This document shows, piece by piece, positions 49,901-62,577 of a DNA stretch of 64,000 nt. Location of the stretch: positions 124,812-188,811 of the forward strand of contig NW_015961991.1 in NCBI RefSeq assembly GCF_000497045.1. The letters are read 5' to 3'. A model generated the notes under the pieces. That model searched no databases and had not been told where the DNA came from. It saw only the letters and a program-made list of their open reading frames with translations. Positions within the stretch are counted from its first letter, which is position 1. Every line of letters begins with the position of its first letter. The stretch comes from Kalmanozyma brasiliensis GHG001 (Eukaryota > Basidiomycota > Ustilaginomycetes > Ustilaginales). The translations under genes were made by a program, and so were the position numbers.

Positions 49901-51133
49901 GCAGTGCAGCGCATCGCAGAACATGGCAGAGCATCGTCTCGAGCGGATGTGTAGCTAGGTCGGCTGTGCCATCCCATCCAACGGAGCGTTGAATGGACAA
50001 TGGGATCCAGCCGATACGAACATGCTCACGTTGGGGCTCAAGCGGCTGTCGATGACTGAGGGTGCGTTTGATCTGGCTGAGAAGACGAAGCAGTGGGTGG
50101 CCTGGCGCAAGCGAGTATCGTGACACACAGGCTTGCTCTTTCTCTCTCTATACGACGTTGTGACTGCGCCAAAGGCAACGGCAGAGCGAGTGTGATGGGC
50201 GGCGGTGCTCGAGATGGGAGCAGTTGAGAAGATTGCGAAGGTCCACTTGGAAAATATCGCCGTTGCACACCGCACAATTGTTTGCGTCCATCCAGGCTTG
50301 GTGAGTGTGGGCGAGCCAGCCACGCTCAAATCAGATTAAGCTGTGGTTTGCTGCTGCTGTTGCGGTTGCTCACTATCGAGCTTCTCATCGTTCTGCATCA
50401 TCCCCCTCGTCACCAACGTTGCTTTTCACTTTCATCCCCACTTTCGCCTGTCACCTTGCTTCCGCCTTCCCCACCCCCACATACATTGACTGTCTGCATC
50501 TTCATCTCGCGGTATCCGACGCAACCATTTCATAGACAGTGCAGCCTCGACCGTTTGCCGACCAGCTAGATTCTTCCGACTTTGCAACTTCATTCCACAC
50601 GACGCAGATCCACGCCGCTTCTCAGCTTGCTTCAACGATTCTGCAGTCTCGCCCGCGTCCTCTCTACAATCACTGGCTCTGCGCAGTTCTCCCACCGCAC
50701 CAGATCGCATTCGTCCATCGGATTGGCCGCACGACTCAGCCTCGCCGCTTGCCTGCTCGATCCTCTACCACTCGGCATCACCGAACCTCTCACACTGCGG
50801 CTTGATTGATTTCAGCTTCCCGTGGAGTCATCACCTTCCTTGCCCACTTGATCATCATTGTTGTCTATCGCCTCCCACCAACACCTGCAATCCCGCTGTG
50901 CACCTCTTCATATACACATCTGAAGCCACCGTTGTCTGCTTCCAACGTCAACGCTAACATTCGCGCCTCAATCGCCGCTGCTATCCATCGGCCTTACGCG
51001 CATACAGAGAGGTCACTCACGGTGTAATTACGTCCTCTCGAAGCTGGTCTTCGACTACTGCATTCGGTTGCTCGTTCGGGTTGACATCCCCTAGCTCTGC
51101 ACTCAACGATCCGTACCATCCCATACGCTGCGT
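46989..51133. other. Gene-poor region and probable leader of the Q-rich regulator gene
   Basis: About 4.1 kb, the longest stretch without a convincing gene. Open frames up to 228 codons exist (47990-48676, plus) but their translations look random. There is a short GCA run near 48017-48030, a TATAAT-like word at 48174 and two GAATTCAAAT words (about 49347 and 49410). From about 50340 onward the plus strand becomes C/T-rich, as in long fungal 5' leaders, and a GTGAGT donor-like site lies at 50301. A non-coding RNA, spliced leader exon or fast-evolving gene cannot be excluded. Confidence 0.4.
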
Positions 51134-51293
51134 ATGAATCACCTCCTTTTCCTTCGAGATTTCCGCAACGCACCAAGAGATTTCCGCGGCCGCTTCTCAT
51201 CAACCGGCTTCATTCTATCCCCGCATCGCTGCGTAGGATCCTGTTCATAGGTTCCTCACGCATTCGTCGCTGCCCAAGACGATTACTTCGCAG

Positions 51294-54200
51294 CAACCAC
51301 ACTGGCCAGCGGCGCTTGCAGACGCATCCGAGCCTAAGCTCGATTCATCGTCTCATCGCCCTCAGCTCACCACCTGGAGTACTGGTCAGCTCCCCTCCGT
51401 ATTTGAAGACCCAGACAACATCGAGTCGGCTCCCTCTTCGGCCACCTTCTCCAGTCACGGTTTTGATCCTCATTCCACCACCGTGTCCCCATTCCTTACT
51501 AGCGAAGGCTTCGCACAAGCCAACGCTCGGCGCCGCTTCACCAACCCAGACGGAGGCCACATCGTCAAAGTCTCGCCGCCCCGCCTCAGTTTCGGCGCTG
51601 TGCATGCTCCGCAAACGGCTGCTCAATCCTACTTCCAAGCCTTTTCTCAACCGGGTCTCGCAACACCTCATAACGACGACGCGGCACGGCGACCTCGCTC
51701 GCCTGCCCCGTTGACTTTCGCTTCCGATATGGACACCGCTCCGTCGCATCCACAGCAGGGCTTCGGAATGCCCCTCAGCATTACCACAGACATGCAACAG
51801 CAGCACTTTCAACATCAGCAACCATCGCAGGCTCAGCCGCAAGATGCGCAGCAGCAATCACACTCTGTCTTGGCTTCGCCTGTGTCAGCAAGACCCATGG
51901 GCCAATCCACGTCCATGCAGCAGAACCTTGCGCAGCAATCTTACTCGACCTTGCCCTCGCCCTCGCAGCCACAAGGCAATGTGCAACAATCTATGCAGGC
52001 AATGCAGCATGCTCAATCGCTAGCCCAGCAACAGGCCGAGCAACAGGTTCAGCAGCAGCAACAGCAGCAGCAGCAGAATGCCCAACAAGCACCTTCGCAA
52101 GCTCAAATATTGGCCATGCATGCGTCCCAGCCCGCCCATCAAGAACATGCCTCATCCATGCCTCAAGCTGCAACAACGATGGCGACCTCCGCCATGACAG
52201 ATGTCTCCGCGGACAACGGCGTATACGCCCAGAGGCCGTCCATGTCACTTCATCAACGATCTCTGTCCTTGGGCGTGCACATGCATCAGATGTCCCAACA
52301 CTCCATGCCGCAGCATTCGATCCCTGCCTCTGCCGAAAGTCTGCAGTCGTTCGGATGGCCCTCTGCACCTTCGCAAAACGAGCTCTTGATGTCGGCCGCG
52401 CCGGCGCAAGCCACCGAACGCTTCCCCTCGAGCCATCACCGAGCCGCTTCGCACAGCATGGCCCACAACCCAGGTCTGGGCATGCAGGCACTGGGCATGA
52501 ACATGCAAACTGTTCCTTTGTCGCCCTTCGATATGACACACGCACAGGCTCAAAGCAACGCCCAGGCCCAATCTCAATCTCAGGGCCAACTTTCCACTCA
52601 GGCGCAGGTGCACGCCCAAGCCCAGGCGCAATTGCAAGCGCACGCTCAGCTGCAGGCACAGGTGCAAGCCCAGGCGCGCGCCCAGGCTCAAGTCCAGGTG
52701 CAGGCTCAGCTTCAGGCGCAAGCCCAAATGCAAGCACAAGCACAGCAAGCGCAAGCAGACGCTCAAGCAGCGGCGATCCGAGTGGCCTCCGCTTCGACGC
52801 AGCAACCCGCCTCGGAGCATAATGAACTGATGAACCAGATCGCCAAGCTGCTTGACGACGTTGTCCTGCAAGCCAAATCAGCGCGAGAGTCATTCCACAA
52901 CGGTGACGGCATGAGCAGCAACCGCTGCCTTGGCGATCTGCAGAAGGATCTGCAACACATCCAACATCTTTCGCATCAGAAGTTCGCAGCGGCAGCGTCG
53001 GCGCCACCGGTAGCCATGACCGCGCCGCCCACGCAGTCAGCCACCCAGCCGCAAGGTCTGGCCCCGGCCTTGTCTCTGGAGCAGAGAGCACCCTCGCAAC
53101 AACAGCAGGCTCAAGTACAACACGAGACGCAGCCCCTGCCCAACCTCACGCTCAGCCAGATGAAGGGCGCAGATAGCGAAATGTTCCAGAGCGGCCAGGT
53201 CAGCCCCATCGCTCGCAAGCGACCCGTGCAGTCCGACAGCGACTTGCTCGAACAACCCTTCAAATCGCTGCGATCAGAGACGGCAACGCCTCTCAATCCC
53301 CCTCAGCCCCCTCCGTCGGCGCCGCCGGCAGCCTTGAGCAGCATCGCGACGGGCTTGTCTCACTTGCAAGCCCCGATGCCTTCTCAAAGTGCTCCACCCA
53401 GCGAGACGGCCAACGGTGTCAATTTTGGTCAGCCGCAGACGCTGCTCGCCCAGGCCACCGCTGCGCTGCCCAACGGAGTGCAGTCTCTCAACGCATCTCC
53501 GAGCACGCCTCAAACCCCTTTCGAATTTCCGCAAGGTCATGGTCTGGCCATCTTCTCGAACGGCGATGCCATGACGCAGTCCATGCCATCGAGCCCAGCG
53601 ATCCGTCAAGATGGCCACATGCGCGGTGGCTCGTTGCACGACGCTATGACCATGACGCCGCAGCACGGACAGAAGCAGATGAGCGCCATGGAGTATTCGA
53701 ACAGCGCCGATCGAGGTCAGTCCAAGATTGCACGCAGCGCTCTGCAGATGTCGGCCATCTCGAGCTCTAACACCTCGGCAAATCAGTCGGCCTTGGACTC
53801 GGGCGCCTCCTCGCCCGAAGAAGAGTCCTTCAGCAACGAAGATAGCGGAGACGAGGATGTTCAGGCTGGCGACGCGAGTGAAGCCCACTTCACCAAGCAC
53901 CGTCGACACAGAGGCAGCGGCTTCCTCTCGAGCGGGGCTTCGTTCGACTTTGGTGGCGCAGACGACGGTGGCGCAGGAGACGCCTCCATGGCGAGTGCCG
54001 ACAAGAATGGGCCCAGCGCTGCCCTGTCTCCCGAGCTTCGCAACAAACTCGAGACCATCTTCCACAGCTTCCTCACCGCCGTCTGCTCCGATCTCGAGAT
54101 TACCGATGACCGCGGCGAGCTGTTGCATCAGACGCTCATGCCCAAGAAGATGGCGAGGCTGGACGAGTCGCCTGACTTCCGTCCGTTCAAATTTCGCATC

Positions 54201-55700
54201 CAGGCCTTCACCAACGCCTTCCAAGCCGAAGTATACCGCAACGGCATCACCGAAGCCGAGTGCTCGATCAAGAAGATCAAGCAGTTCCTCTGGACGCAGC
54301 CTTACATCTCGCGCTTCAACGAGGACGGCAAGAAGGCCAAGTCCAAGGGCAATCACATCTGGATCGTCGAGGCCAAGAAGATCCCGGAAGGCGGCTGGGA
54401 GTTCCGCGAGTTCAGCCGCAAAATCGCCGGCGCGCCTGAGAAGATTGCGTACGTTGGCCTCAAGTGGACTTGGCCGCTCAAGGTGTGGGACCCACAGGCG
54501 TCGTCGACCAGCATCAAGGCCGTGTTCTCGTGCAACAAGGTGCCCTCTTGGCTTCAGTGGGAGGAGAACAACCGTGTCCTCTCTGGTACGCCCACGGCAG
54601 GCAGCGAGAGTGGAGAGGTGAGCGTCACTGCTCACTACGTACACGCCGGTCAGCTGCATCAACTCCAGCACTCGTTCTACCTCCAGGTCGCCTCGATCGC
54701 CGCGGACGAGCTGCAGGCCCACGACGCCGGCCCCTCGGCTGGCTCCACAGCGCTAGCGGCCCAGCTCGCCTCGACAAACGGTGCAGGCGCCCCTGTCGCT
54801 CCTGCTGTTATGACGGGCGCCCCCGTGGTGCCTGAAATGCTGCCCCACGAACTGCAGGCGGGCTTGCTCGCTCCCGGCGTGGCCTTCATCAACGGTCAAC
54901 CGCCCGCCAACTTCCCGAGCGAGTCGATCAACCACAGGATTGTGGAGCCATCCAAGGTGCCTGCCGTGCTTAACGCCATCTCCTTCCCCTTTACGCCGCC
55001 CACCCACGCCGATGCGCGCCCGCAGTACTTCCAGTCGCTGTCCAACGAAGCAGCCATGCTGACGCCGCAGCTCTCCGAGATCGCCAACACGGTGCCTGAC
55101 GCGATGCGATCGACTTCGCAACTCAATTCGGCCATGCCTTCGCCGATGCCGCCTCAGATGATGCACAGTCCGTTCGCTTCCGCCCATCAGATGGGAGCGC
55201 CGCAGTCTATGCAGGCGCCCGCCTCCTCGCAGGCACTGCAACAGCAGACGCAGGCGAACGTGGCCATGCCGCCGCAATCCGCGCCCATGGTGGCTTCGCA
55301 GCCCGAAGGACAGCAGCTGAACAACGGCGTCAAGGCCTCGAGCGAGGAAGTCCAGGTGCACCAGGTGCGCAGCATGATCGAGAGGAAGCAACAGGCCCAG
55401 GCCGCCAACTTTATGCTCTCGATCCCATCGCGCAAGGCTGCTATCGCTGCCGAAGCCGCGCGCCCCGTGTCCGGGCAGACGACGCCCATGTCGTCGATGC
55501 CGACGGATATGGCGGCGCATCTGCCAGCCTTGAGCTCGCTGCCCCCGAACGAATCGCTGGCCAGCGGCATGCCACCCAGCGCCATCAAGGGCGATCCCAT
55601 GCTTTCGCCTGCCTTGAATGTCGGCTTTGACGCGCTCGGCCAGGCTGGCATGTCTCTCGGCCTACAGAGCGACCAGACCAACCCACACCAGCAAGGTTGA
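51294..55700 (+). CDS. Glutamine-rich putative transcriptional regulator with Ig-like motif; 5' exon uncertain
   Basis: The frame is coding in character from about 51294 (DSSSHRPQLTTWSTGQLP, EDPDNIESAPSSATF) but has no ATG before 51729, so a 5' exon is needed. One model fits in frame: ATG 51134, exon 51134-51232, a 61-nt intron 51233-51293 (GTAGGA...GCAG), giving 1,501 residues. Starting at 51729 would give 1,323. The N-terminal half is Gln-rich with a Q run near 52050-52075 and a long Gln-Ala alternating stretch (about 52540-52770). A conserved-looking globular region (about 54025-54690) has FHSFLTAVCSDLEITDDRG, MPKKMARLDESPDFRPFKF, IKQFLWTQPYISRF, then KWTWPLKVWDP and PSWLQWEENNRVLSGTP. The last fits the putative-Ig (He_PIG/cadherin-like) pattern. 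Probably nuclear; I do not recognise the family. Confidence 0.75.
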   Translation, partial: QPHWPAALADASEPKLDSSSHRPQLTTWSTGQLPSVFEDPDNIESAPSSATFSSHGFDPHSTTVSPFLTSEGFAQANARRRFTNPDGGHIVKVSPPRLSFGAVHAPQTAAQSYFQAFSQPGLATPHNDDAARRPRSPAPLTFASDMDTAPSHPQQGFGMPLSITTDMQQQHFQHQQPSQAQPQDAQQQSHSVLASPVSARPMGQSTSMQQNLAQQSYSTLPSPSQPQGNVQQSMQAMQHAQSLAQQQAEQQVQQQQQQQQQNAQQAPSQAQILAMHASQPAHQEHASSMPQAATTMATSAMTDVSADNGVYAQRPSMSLHQRSLSLGVHMHQMSQHSMPQHSIPASAESLQSFGWPSAPSQNELLMSAAPAQATERFPSSHHRAASHSMAHNPGLGMQALGMNMQTVPLSPFDMTHAQAQSNAQAQSQSQGQLSTQAQVHAQAQAQLQAHAQLQAQVQAQARAQAQVQVQAQLQAQAQMQAQAQQAQADAQAAAIRVASASTQQPASEHNELMNQIAKLLDDVVLQAKSARESFHNGDGMSSNRCLGDLQKDLQHIQHLSHQKFAAAASAPPVAMTAPPTQSATQPQGLAPALSLEQRAPSQQQQAQVQHETQPLPNLTLSQMKGADSEMFQSGQVSPIARKRPVQSDSDLLEQPFKSLRSETATPLNPPQPPPSAPPAALSSIATGLSHLQAPMPSQSAPPSETANGVNFGQPQTLLAQATAALPNGVQSLNASPSTPQTPFEFPQGHGLAIFSNGDAMTQSMPSSPAIRQDGHMRGGSLHDAMTMTPQHGQKQMSAMEYSNSADRGQSKIARSALQMSAISSSNTSANQSALDSGASSPEEESFSNEDSGDEDVQAGDASEAHFTKHRRHRGSGFLSSGASFDFGGADDGGAGDASMASADKNGPSAALSPELRNKLETIFHSFLTAVCSDLEITDDRGELLHQTLMPKKMARLDESPDFRPFKFRIQAFTNAFQAEVYRNGITEAECSIKKIKQFLWTQPYISRFNEDGKKAKSKGNHIWIVEAKKIPEGGWEFREFSRKIAGAPEKIAYVGLKWTWPLKVWDPQASSTSIKAVFSCNKVPSWLQWEENNRVLSGTPTAGSESGEVSVTAHYVHAGQLHQLQHSFYLQVASIAADELQAHDAGPSAGSTALAAQLASTNGAGAPVAPAVMTGAPVVPEMLPHELQAGLLAPGVAFINGQPPANFPSESINHRIVEPSKVPAVLNAISFPFTPPTHADARPQYFQSLSNEAAMLTPQLSEIANTVPDAMRSTSQLNSAMPSPMPPQMMHSPFASAHQMGAPQSMQAPASSQALQQQTQANVAMPPQSAPMVASQPEGQQLNNGVKASSEEVQVHQVRSMIERKQQAQAANFMLSIPSRKAAIAAEAARPVSGQTTPMSSMPTDMAAHLPALSSLPPNESLASGMPPSAIKGDPMLSPALNVGFDALGQAGMSLGLQSDQTNPHQQG

Positions 55701-57642
<1,942 letters not shown>

Positions 57643-57822
57643 GCGCATCCCGCCAAGAGCCAGGTCGCTCTGACTCGCAAAGAAGGAGAGCGGAGACAGA
57701 AAGATGGTGACATTGCCGCTGCTGCTTGTTCAGCGACTCAAATCAAAACAATCTCATTTCAAACCGTTCAGATGCGATATGTGTGAAAATGGGATACGAT
57801 TCCACAGTGAGTGAGAATAACA

Positions 57823-60800
57823 TCAGACCGACACATCGGCGTCCTCGAGCACGACGTCGGCACTGGCGCTTCCGTCCGGGTGGATGCTGAGGAAGCTGCT
57901 CGCGTCCGGGTGCGTCGATGCAAAGTCAGCAGGGACCAACATTGTCCTCTGATGCTGGTGGTGGTGCGGGGTCGAATTGGCAAAGCCGCTCATGTCCTGA
58001 TACTGCCTGCTATAGCTGGGGCTCTGAGCATATCCGCTCATCCCCGCGGCTTGCATCTGACTGTGCCCCTCTCCGTCGATGGACGGCGCGAAGCCGCTCG
58101 CACCCTCCATCATCGACAGGTGCGACTGGGTGTACGAATTTGACGTGAAATCGTGCGGATGGATACTGAGTTTGCTACCCGGCAGCGTCTTGTAGCCCTC
58201 GCAGATGCTCTTGACCAGCCGCAGCAGCGACGGGTCCAGGTCGATGACCACGCTCAGATGGTGCATGATCTCGGCCTGGTATGTCGAGGGAGGCACCATC
58301 ACGCCGCTTGCGCGGAGCACTGCGGTGCTCGTCTTCCCACCCGCTCCCTGAGCGTTCGCGCCGCCTTCGAGATGACAGAATGCACCACCACCAAGACGCA
58401 TGTACGACTGAGCGAGGAGCATGTGGATGCTCGCTTCTTCCGGGGCGAGGTCGTGCGCCCGCACCAGATCGCGGTGGCTCGACTCGGGATCTCCGTGATG
58501 CAATAGCAACTCGGCTCTCCTGAGATACGTCAACACTGATGCATTCGGCGCCAGCTCGATCGCGCGGTCATAGCATTCCAACGCCTTGGCCGGCGCGTTG
58601 ATCAGCGAGAACGTCCATCCGACCAGATCCCACAGGATATGGTTGCTGGAATTGAGAGAGATCGCCTGCTGCAGACTCTTGCATGCAGCATGCTCGTGTT
58701 CGCCAATGCCCAGATAGACGCGTCCCAGCCCAGCCCAGGCATTCCAGTGCCGTCGATCGCACCGGATGGCATTGCGGAAGTAGGCGATCGCCTCGTCGTG
58801 CAGGCCGAGATCGTGAGCCTCGTGGCCGGCCAGCGTGTAGGCGTAGGCATAGTCGGGCGCGGCGGCTGCGGCGCGCTGGAAGCAGACGAGGGCCGTCTGG
58901 TGCTCCTTCTGCAGCGAAAAGGCGTTGCCGACGACAATGTGCGTCGATGCTGTGCCTGGCGCGACCATGGCGAGGTGCTGAGCAAGGGTGGAGAGCTTGA
59001 CCTCGCGAGAGAGATGGAAGAGGACGAGCGAGTAGACGTCCATGTGGCTTGCGATGTAGGGGTTGAGCTTGCGGACAGCGTTGAAGTGGGTCTCGGACGA
59101 TGCGTACTGTGAGCACTCGGCGTAGCTTCGGCCCAGAAGCAGATGATGCACCAGGCTGTCTTTGACGTGCAGGTCGAGGAAGCGAAGGCCCTCGCTGAGG
59201 GTGGCAGGGGCGCTTGTGGATGAGCCATCCGCAACTGCGCCATCCGAGCTCGGAGCGCCGTTGATGAGTTCCGCCTTCACGCCGCTTGGCTCGTCCAGAA
59301 CAGGGCCCTGAAGCACGGCAGCAGCTTTCTCGCCTTCGCAAAGACGCAGCAATCGATACGCCTCACCGACGTGTGCAAGTAGAGCAAGAACATATCTGTC
59401 GGCAGCGTGCTGATGCGCAAGGGTGGTGAGCGTTTGCATGGTCGATTGACGGAGGGTGACAAGACGGTCGAGTTTGACTTTGGCATCCTGCTCCTCCTTG
59501 TGACGCATGGCCTCGGCAGCGGTGCGACTGGACGCGAGCGTGCCATTGGTACGCGCCGTGGTATTGGGTCCGCCGATGGAGCTGGAACTAGCTTTGGACA
59601 TGGCGCTGCCAGGACGGCTGACGTTACCAGTGGTCAGGAGACGACCCGAGGTAGGAGCGGCTGGTTTCTTTGGTGCCGATGCAATTCCGTTGGTTGCTGA
59701 GACGGCGCGGGCAGAAGACGCAGCGGTTGGCCTGGCGGCCGTGGGTCTCGAAGCTGGCTGACTTGAGGCTGCTGAGGCGACTCTGCGTGCAGATACAGCC
59801 GTTCTGGCCGTCGAAACGGTCGCGCGGGACGACATGGACGAAGCGGACGAGCCCGACGAAGTCGACGAAACGCTCCCTGCCTGGCTCGTGGCACCTGTTC
59901 TGTTCGGCACGGAAGGAGCACGCGCCGCAACCGAGGCGGTCGTCGCCGTCGGGCCGCCTGGATTGCCACGAGTAGATCGCAGTTGTCGGCCGTTGGCTGC
60001 GGAGGTGGGAGGCACCGTTGCAGTGCGCACGCCAGCCGTACGTATGGGTCTGGTGACATTGCCTATGGTCTTGGCGGCTTTGACATCATCTTGGTTCGTC
60101 GATGCTTGGTCGAGATGATGCGTGTTGGTCTGAGCGGCCGAAAGCGCACGGGAGGCTGGATGCAGGCGTGTAGCGGTGACAGCGCTAGCGGACGTAGTTG
60201 GCATAGGCGGTGTCACATTTCCGATAGGCCGTGACGCCACACCGTTGCGTGCGACATTCTGAGGTAAAGGTGGCACGGGAGGGATCTCTGACGAGACCTT
60301 GAGCTTCTTGTTGGCGCCATCTTCTGAAACTTTGCGGATCATTGTCGGAGCTTGGAGCTGTTCGTGGGTGAAGAGCGGGCTGGATCGGAGCGACGATTCG
60401 TGGAATGCATACTGCGCTTGCGCCTGAGAGATGAGATCAGAGTATAGGCGATCGAGAGTGGATGCGCTGAGATGCCTGCCAGCCGTCGCGTCTCCGTAGC
60501 CCGTGTCACAGAGACCAGCCCACGCTCGCCAGTTGAAAGGATCGAGCTCGAGAGCCTTGGTGAAGGTAGTTTGCGCTTGTTGAAGACGCCCACGACTGGC
60601 TGCATTGTAAGCCTCGTCAGTCTCCAACTGGGACTGGTATCGTGACTGCGCCGAGATGGGTTGGGGTATCGATGGGTCCTCCGCAGCGGCCTCCACCGCC
60701 TTTCTCTTGCCAAGCACCTTGTCTTGCAGAACATGAGTTACTTCGACGGCGTCGGATGATCTGCCTAGAGTACGACAAGCGTCTCGATACTCCCTCGCAC

Positions 60801-61392
60801 TGCCAGCATCTTGGAACGTAGCGGCTAATCCTTGCTGAAGAATGTGGATGCAGGCATTGGCACCGGCAAGATCGTGAGGATCCTGCGAGCTGAGCTTGGA
60901 AGCAGAGACTGTAGCTGAAGCGGAACTTCCGGATGGACTGAAGGGAAGAACGATGTTGAATCCGCCAAGGCGGGCACATCTAGCCAGGGTCCTGCGAGAG
61001 ATGATGGAAGAAGGGTCGAGGCATACTGCGTAGATCGAGAAGAAAGTGGCTGAGCACAAGTCCAGCTCCCAGTCCAAAGGGTCGGCAGAGGCAGCGTCGG
61101 GAGAGAGCGCGATGAAAGAACGTGCTAGCGAGATAAGACGTCGAGCGATGAGCTGCGGTGATGGTCGAATGTCGTGTTCTAATTGAAGCTGTGAGATGCT
61201 GGGCAGAGGCGGTGGTAATTGGAGCAGCAAAGGCGGTGGAGGTGCCGAAGTTGTCTGAGCTATTGTGGCTGACTTGGATCGGACGGAGGCCGACGTCGGA
61301 TGTGCCGAAGAGGTGGAAGCAGAAGAAGCGATTGGCTGACGTGATTTGGTGGCCGTCAATCGCGACTTTACCGCCGATGCTGCGAGCGGCAT
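57823..61392 (-). CDS. cdc27: Anaphase-promoting complex subunit Cdc27/APC3 (TPR protein)
   Basis: A 1,189-residue frame. The N-terminal ~350 residues contain helical repeats (ALELDPFNWRAWAGLCDTGY). A 300-residue Ser/Ala/Thr/Arg-rich linker follows. From about residue 700 there is an array of tetratricopeptide repeats: LGRSYAECSQYASSETHFNA, VVGNAFSLQKEHQTALVCFQ, YAYTLAGHEAHDLGLHDEAI, NAWAGLGRVYLGIGEHEHAA and LWDLVGWTFSLINAPAKALE. The block YFRNAIRCDRRHWNAWAGLG is diagnostic of Cdc27/nuc2. Cdc27 is a scaffold TPR subunit of the APC/C ubiquitin ligase that binds Cdc20/Cdh1 tails and triggers anaphase. The C-terminal ~150 residues are low complexity with His and Met patches. The start is the first ATG of the frame. 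It converges with adenylate kinase, 180 bp away. Confidence 0.9.
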   Translation of the reverse strand: MPLAASAVKSRLTATKSRQPIASSASTSSAHPTSASVRSKSATIAQTTSAPPPPLLLQLPPPLPSISQLQLEHDIRPSPQLIARRLISLARSFIALSPDAASADPLDWELDLCSATFFSIYAVCLDPSSIISRRTLARCARLGGFNIVLPFSPSGSSASATVSASKLSSQDPHDLAGANACIHILQQGLAATFQDAGSAREYRDACRTLGRSSDAVEVTHVLQDKVLGKRKAVEAAAEDPSIPQPISAQSRYQSQLETDEAYNAASRGRLQQAQTTFTKALELDPFNWRAWAGLCDTGYGDATAGRHLSASTLDRLYSDLISQAQAQYAFHESSLRSSPLFTHEQLQAPTMIRKVSEDGANKKLKVSSEIPPVPPLPQNVARNGVASRPIGNVTPPMPTTSASAVTATRLHPASRALSAAQTNTHHLDQASTNQDDVKAAKTIGNVTRPIRTAGVRTATVPPTSAANGRQLRSTRGNPGGPTATTASVAARAPSVPNRTGATSQAGSVSSTSSGSSASSMSSRATVSTARTAVSARRVASAASSQPASRPTAARPTAASSARAVSATNGIASAPKKPAAPTSGRLLTTGNVSRPGSAMSKASSSSIGGPNTTARTNGTLASSRTAAEAMRHKEEQDAKVKLDRLVTLRQSTMQTLTTLAHQHAADRYVLALLAHVGEAYRLLRLCEGEKAAAVLQGPVLDEPSGVKAELINGAPSSDGAVADGSSTSAPATLSEGLRFLDLHVKDSLVHHLLLGRSYAECSQYASSETHFNAVRKLNPYIASHMDVYSLVLFHLSREVKLSTLAQHLAMVAPGTASTHIVVGNAFSLQKEHQTALVCFQRAAAAAPDYAYAYTLAGHEAHDLGLHDEAIAYFRNAIRCDRRHWNAWAGLGRVYLGIGEHEHAACKSLQQAISLNSSNHILWDLVGWTFSLINAPAKALECYDRAIELAPNASVLTYLRRAELLLHHGDPESSHRDLVRAHDLAPEEASIHMLLAQSYMRLGGGAFCHLEGGANAQGAGGKTSTAVLRASGVMVPPSTYQAEIMHHLSVVIDLDPSLLRLVKSICEGYKTLPGSKLSIHPHDFTSNSYTQSHLSMMEGASGFAPSIDGEGHSQMQAAGMSGYAQSPSYSRQYQDMSGFANSTPHHHQHQRTMLVPADFASTHPDASSFLSIHPDGSASADVVLEDADVSV

Positions 61393-62577
61393 TCTCCGAT
61401 CGCTAGCTCCGTCGCTGATGTCGGAGGGTATGTGGGGTCTGAGTGAGATCAGTCATCAAGCATGGTTGTGGTACTAGCGGCTGCGATCCGTAATGACACT
61501 GTTGGTAGTCTGTCGTTGCTTCGCCAATGCAAGGTCGAAAGGTGTGAATGCGTCAGCAGTCCGAAGTGCGGGCGCTGATGGTCGTCGAGGATTCGGACGA
61601 GATGCGACAATCCCTTCGTGAGCCTTTCAAGATGACCGAAGAGAGAAGTGGACGAGATGATGGATGAGGTCGAGAGCGACAGTCTCGATGGGCTTTGTGA
61701 CAGGCGGACAAAGTGTTGTTGCTCCTCATGCACTGCAGCTCCGCCAAACACACCAAAAGATTAAAAGGCCGCGCGCTCGCGACTCGAGGTTCTGGTGGTG
61801 AGGATCGGGGCCAAGACTCGTCTGAGACATGTCTTCCGGCCGAATGAGTATGACAACGCGCCGCGCCTCTCAGCTTTGTGTTGTTCTCTGGCTCTGTTTG
61901 CGAAAATCCCACCCGAGACACACAAAAAACGAGGATCGACAGCGCATGCCTTTACCGAGCGAGTTACGTTTCAATCCAGGCTTCATCTCAAAGATATGGC
62001 ACCGTCGATCGGGTGTCTGGTGTTCACGACAAAGCGACTTCTTTAAGGTGTGCGTGAAGCCAAAGTGGCTCGGTCGGGACAGATTGTAGGTCCCTCAAGA
62101 CCATGCCGTTGGAGGCAACATGCATGCGGGCTGAGCGCAACAGAAACACACGCAGAACCCCTGTTTATAATGCCATTGACCTGCAAATAATACAGACGAG
62201 CAGGCGGGTGGGCTTCGCCGAAGTAATGAGCGCTGGACGCATGGATTCGCTGCTTTTACCTCTTCACCATCCACTTCCATCACCGAATCTCCCCCCTAAC
62301 CCCACTTCACTCGCTCCACCTCTTGCTCCACCCTCTCCCGTACCGCTTGCACACACAGCTCTTCAGCATCTCACACTCTTTTGTCTCATCGCGCCTCGTA
62401 CCGAAACTCTCGTCCACGTGTTTCCGCCTTTACGTTTTCTCGCGCACACAGCGAATCGCATCATCACGTCAGTGATCAACTTCGTTCTCAGCCCGTCATC
62501 GCATCCGCATTCGCGATCCCTTCCAACAACACTTGCAGCTTTTTAACTACGTCTCAGGCTTCGACCATCGCATCACA
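61393..62577. other. Divergent promoter region, cdc27 / LysM gene
   Basis: About 1.2 kb with only short chance frames. The 300 bp before the LysM start are C/T-rich, a typical leader. A TTTATAAT-like word occurs at about 62163. Confidence 0.5.
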
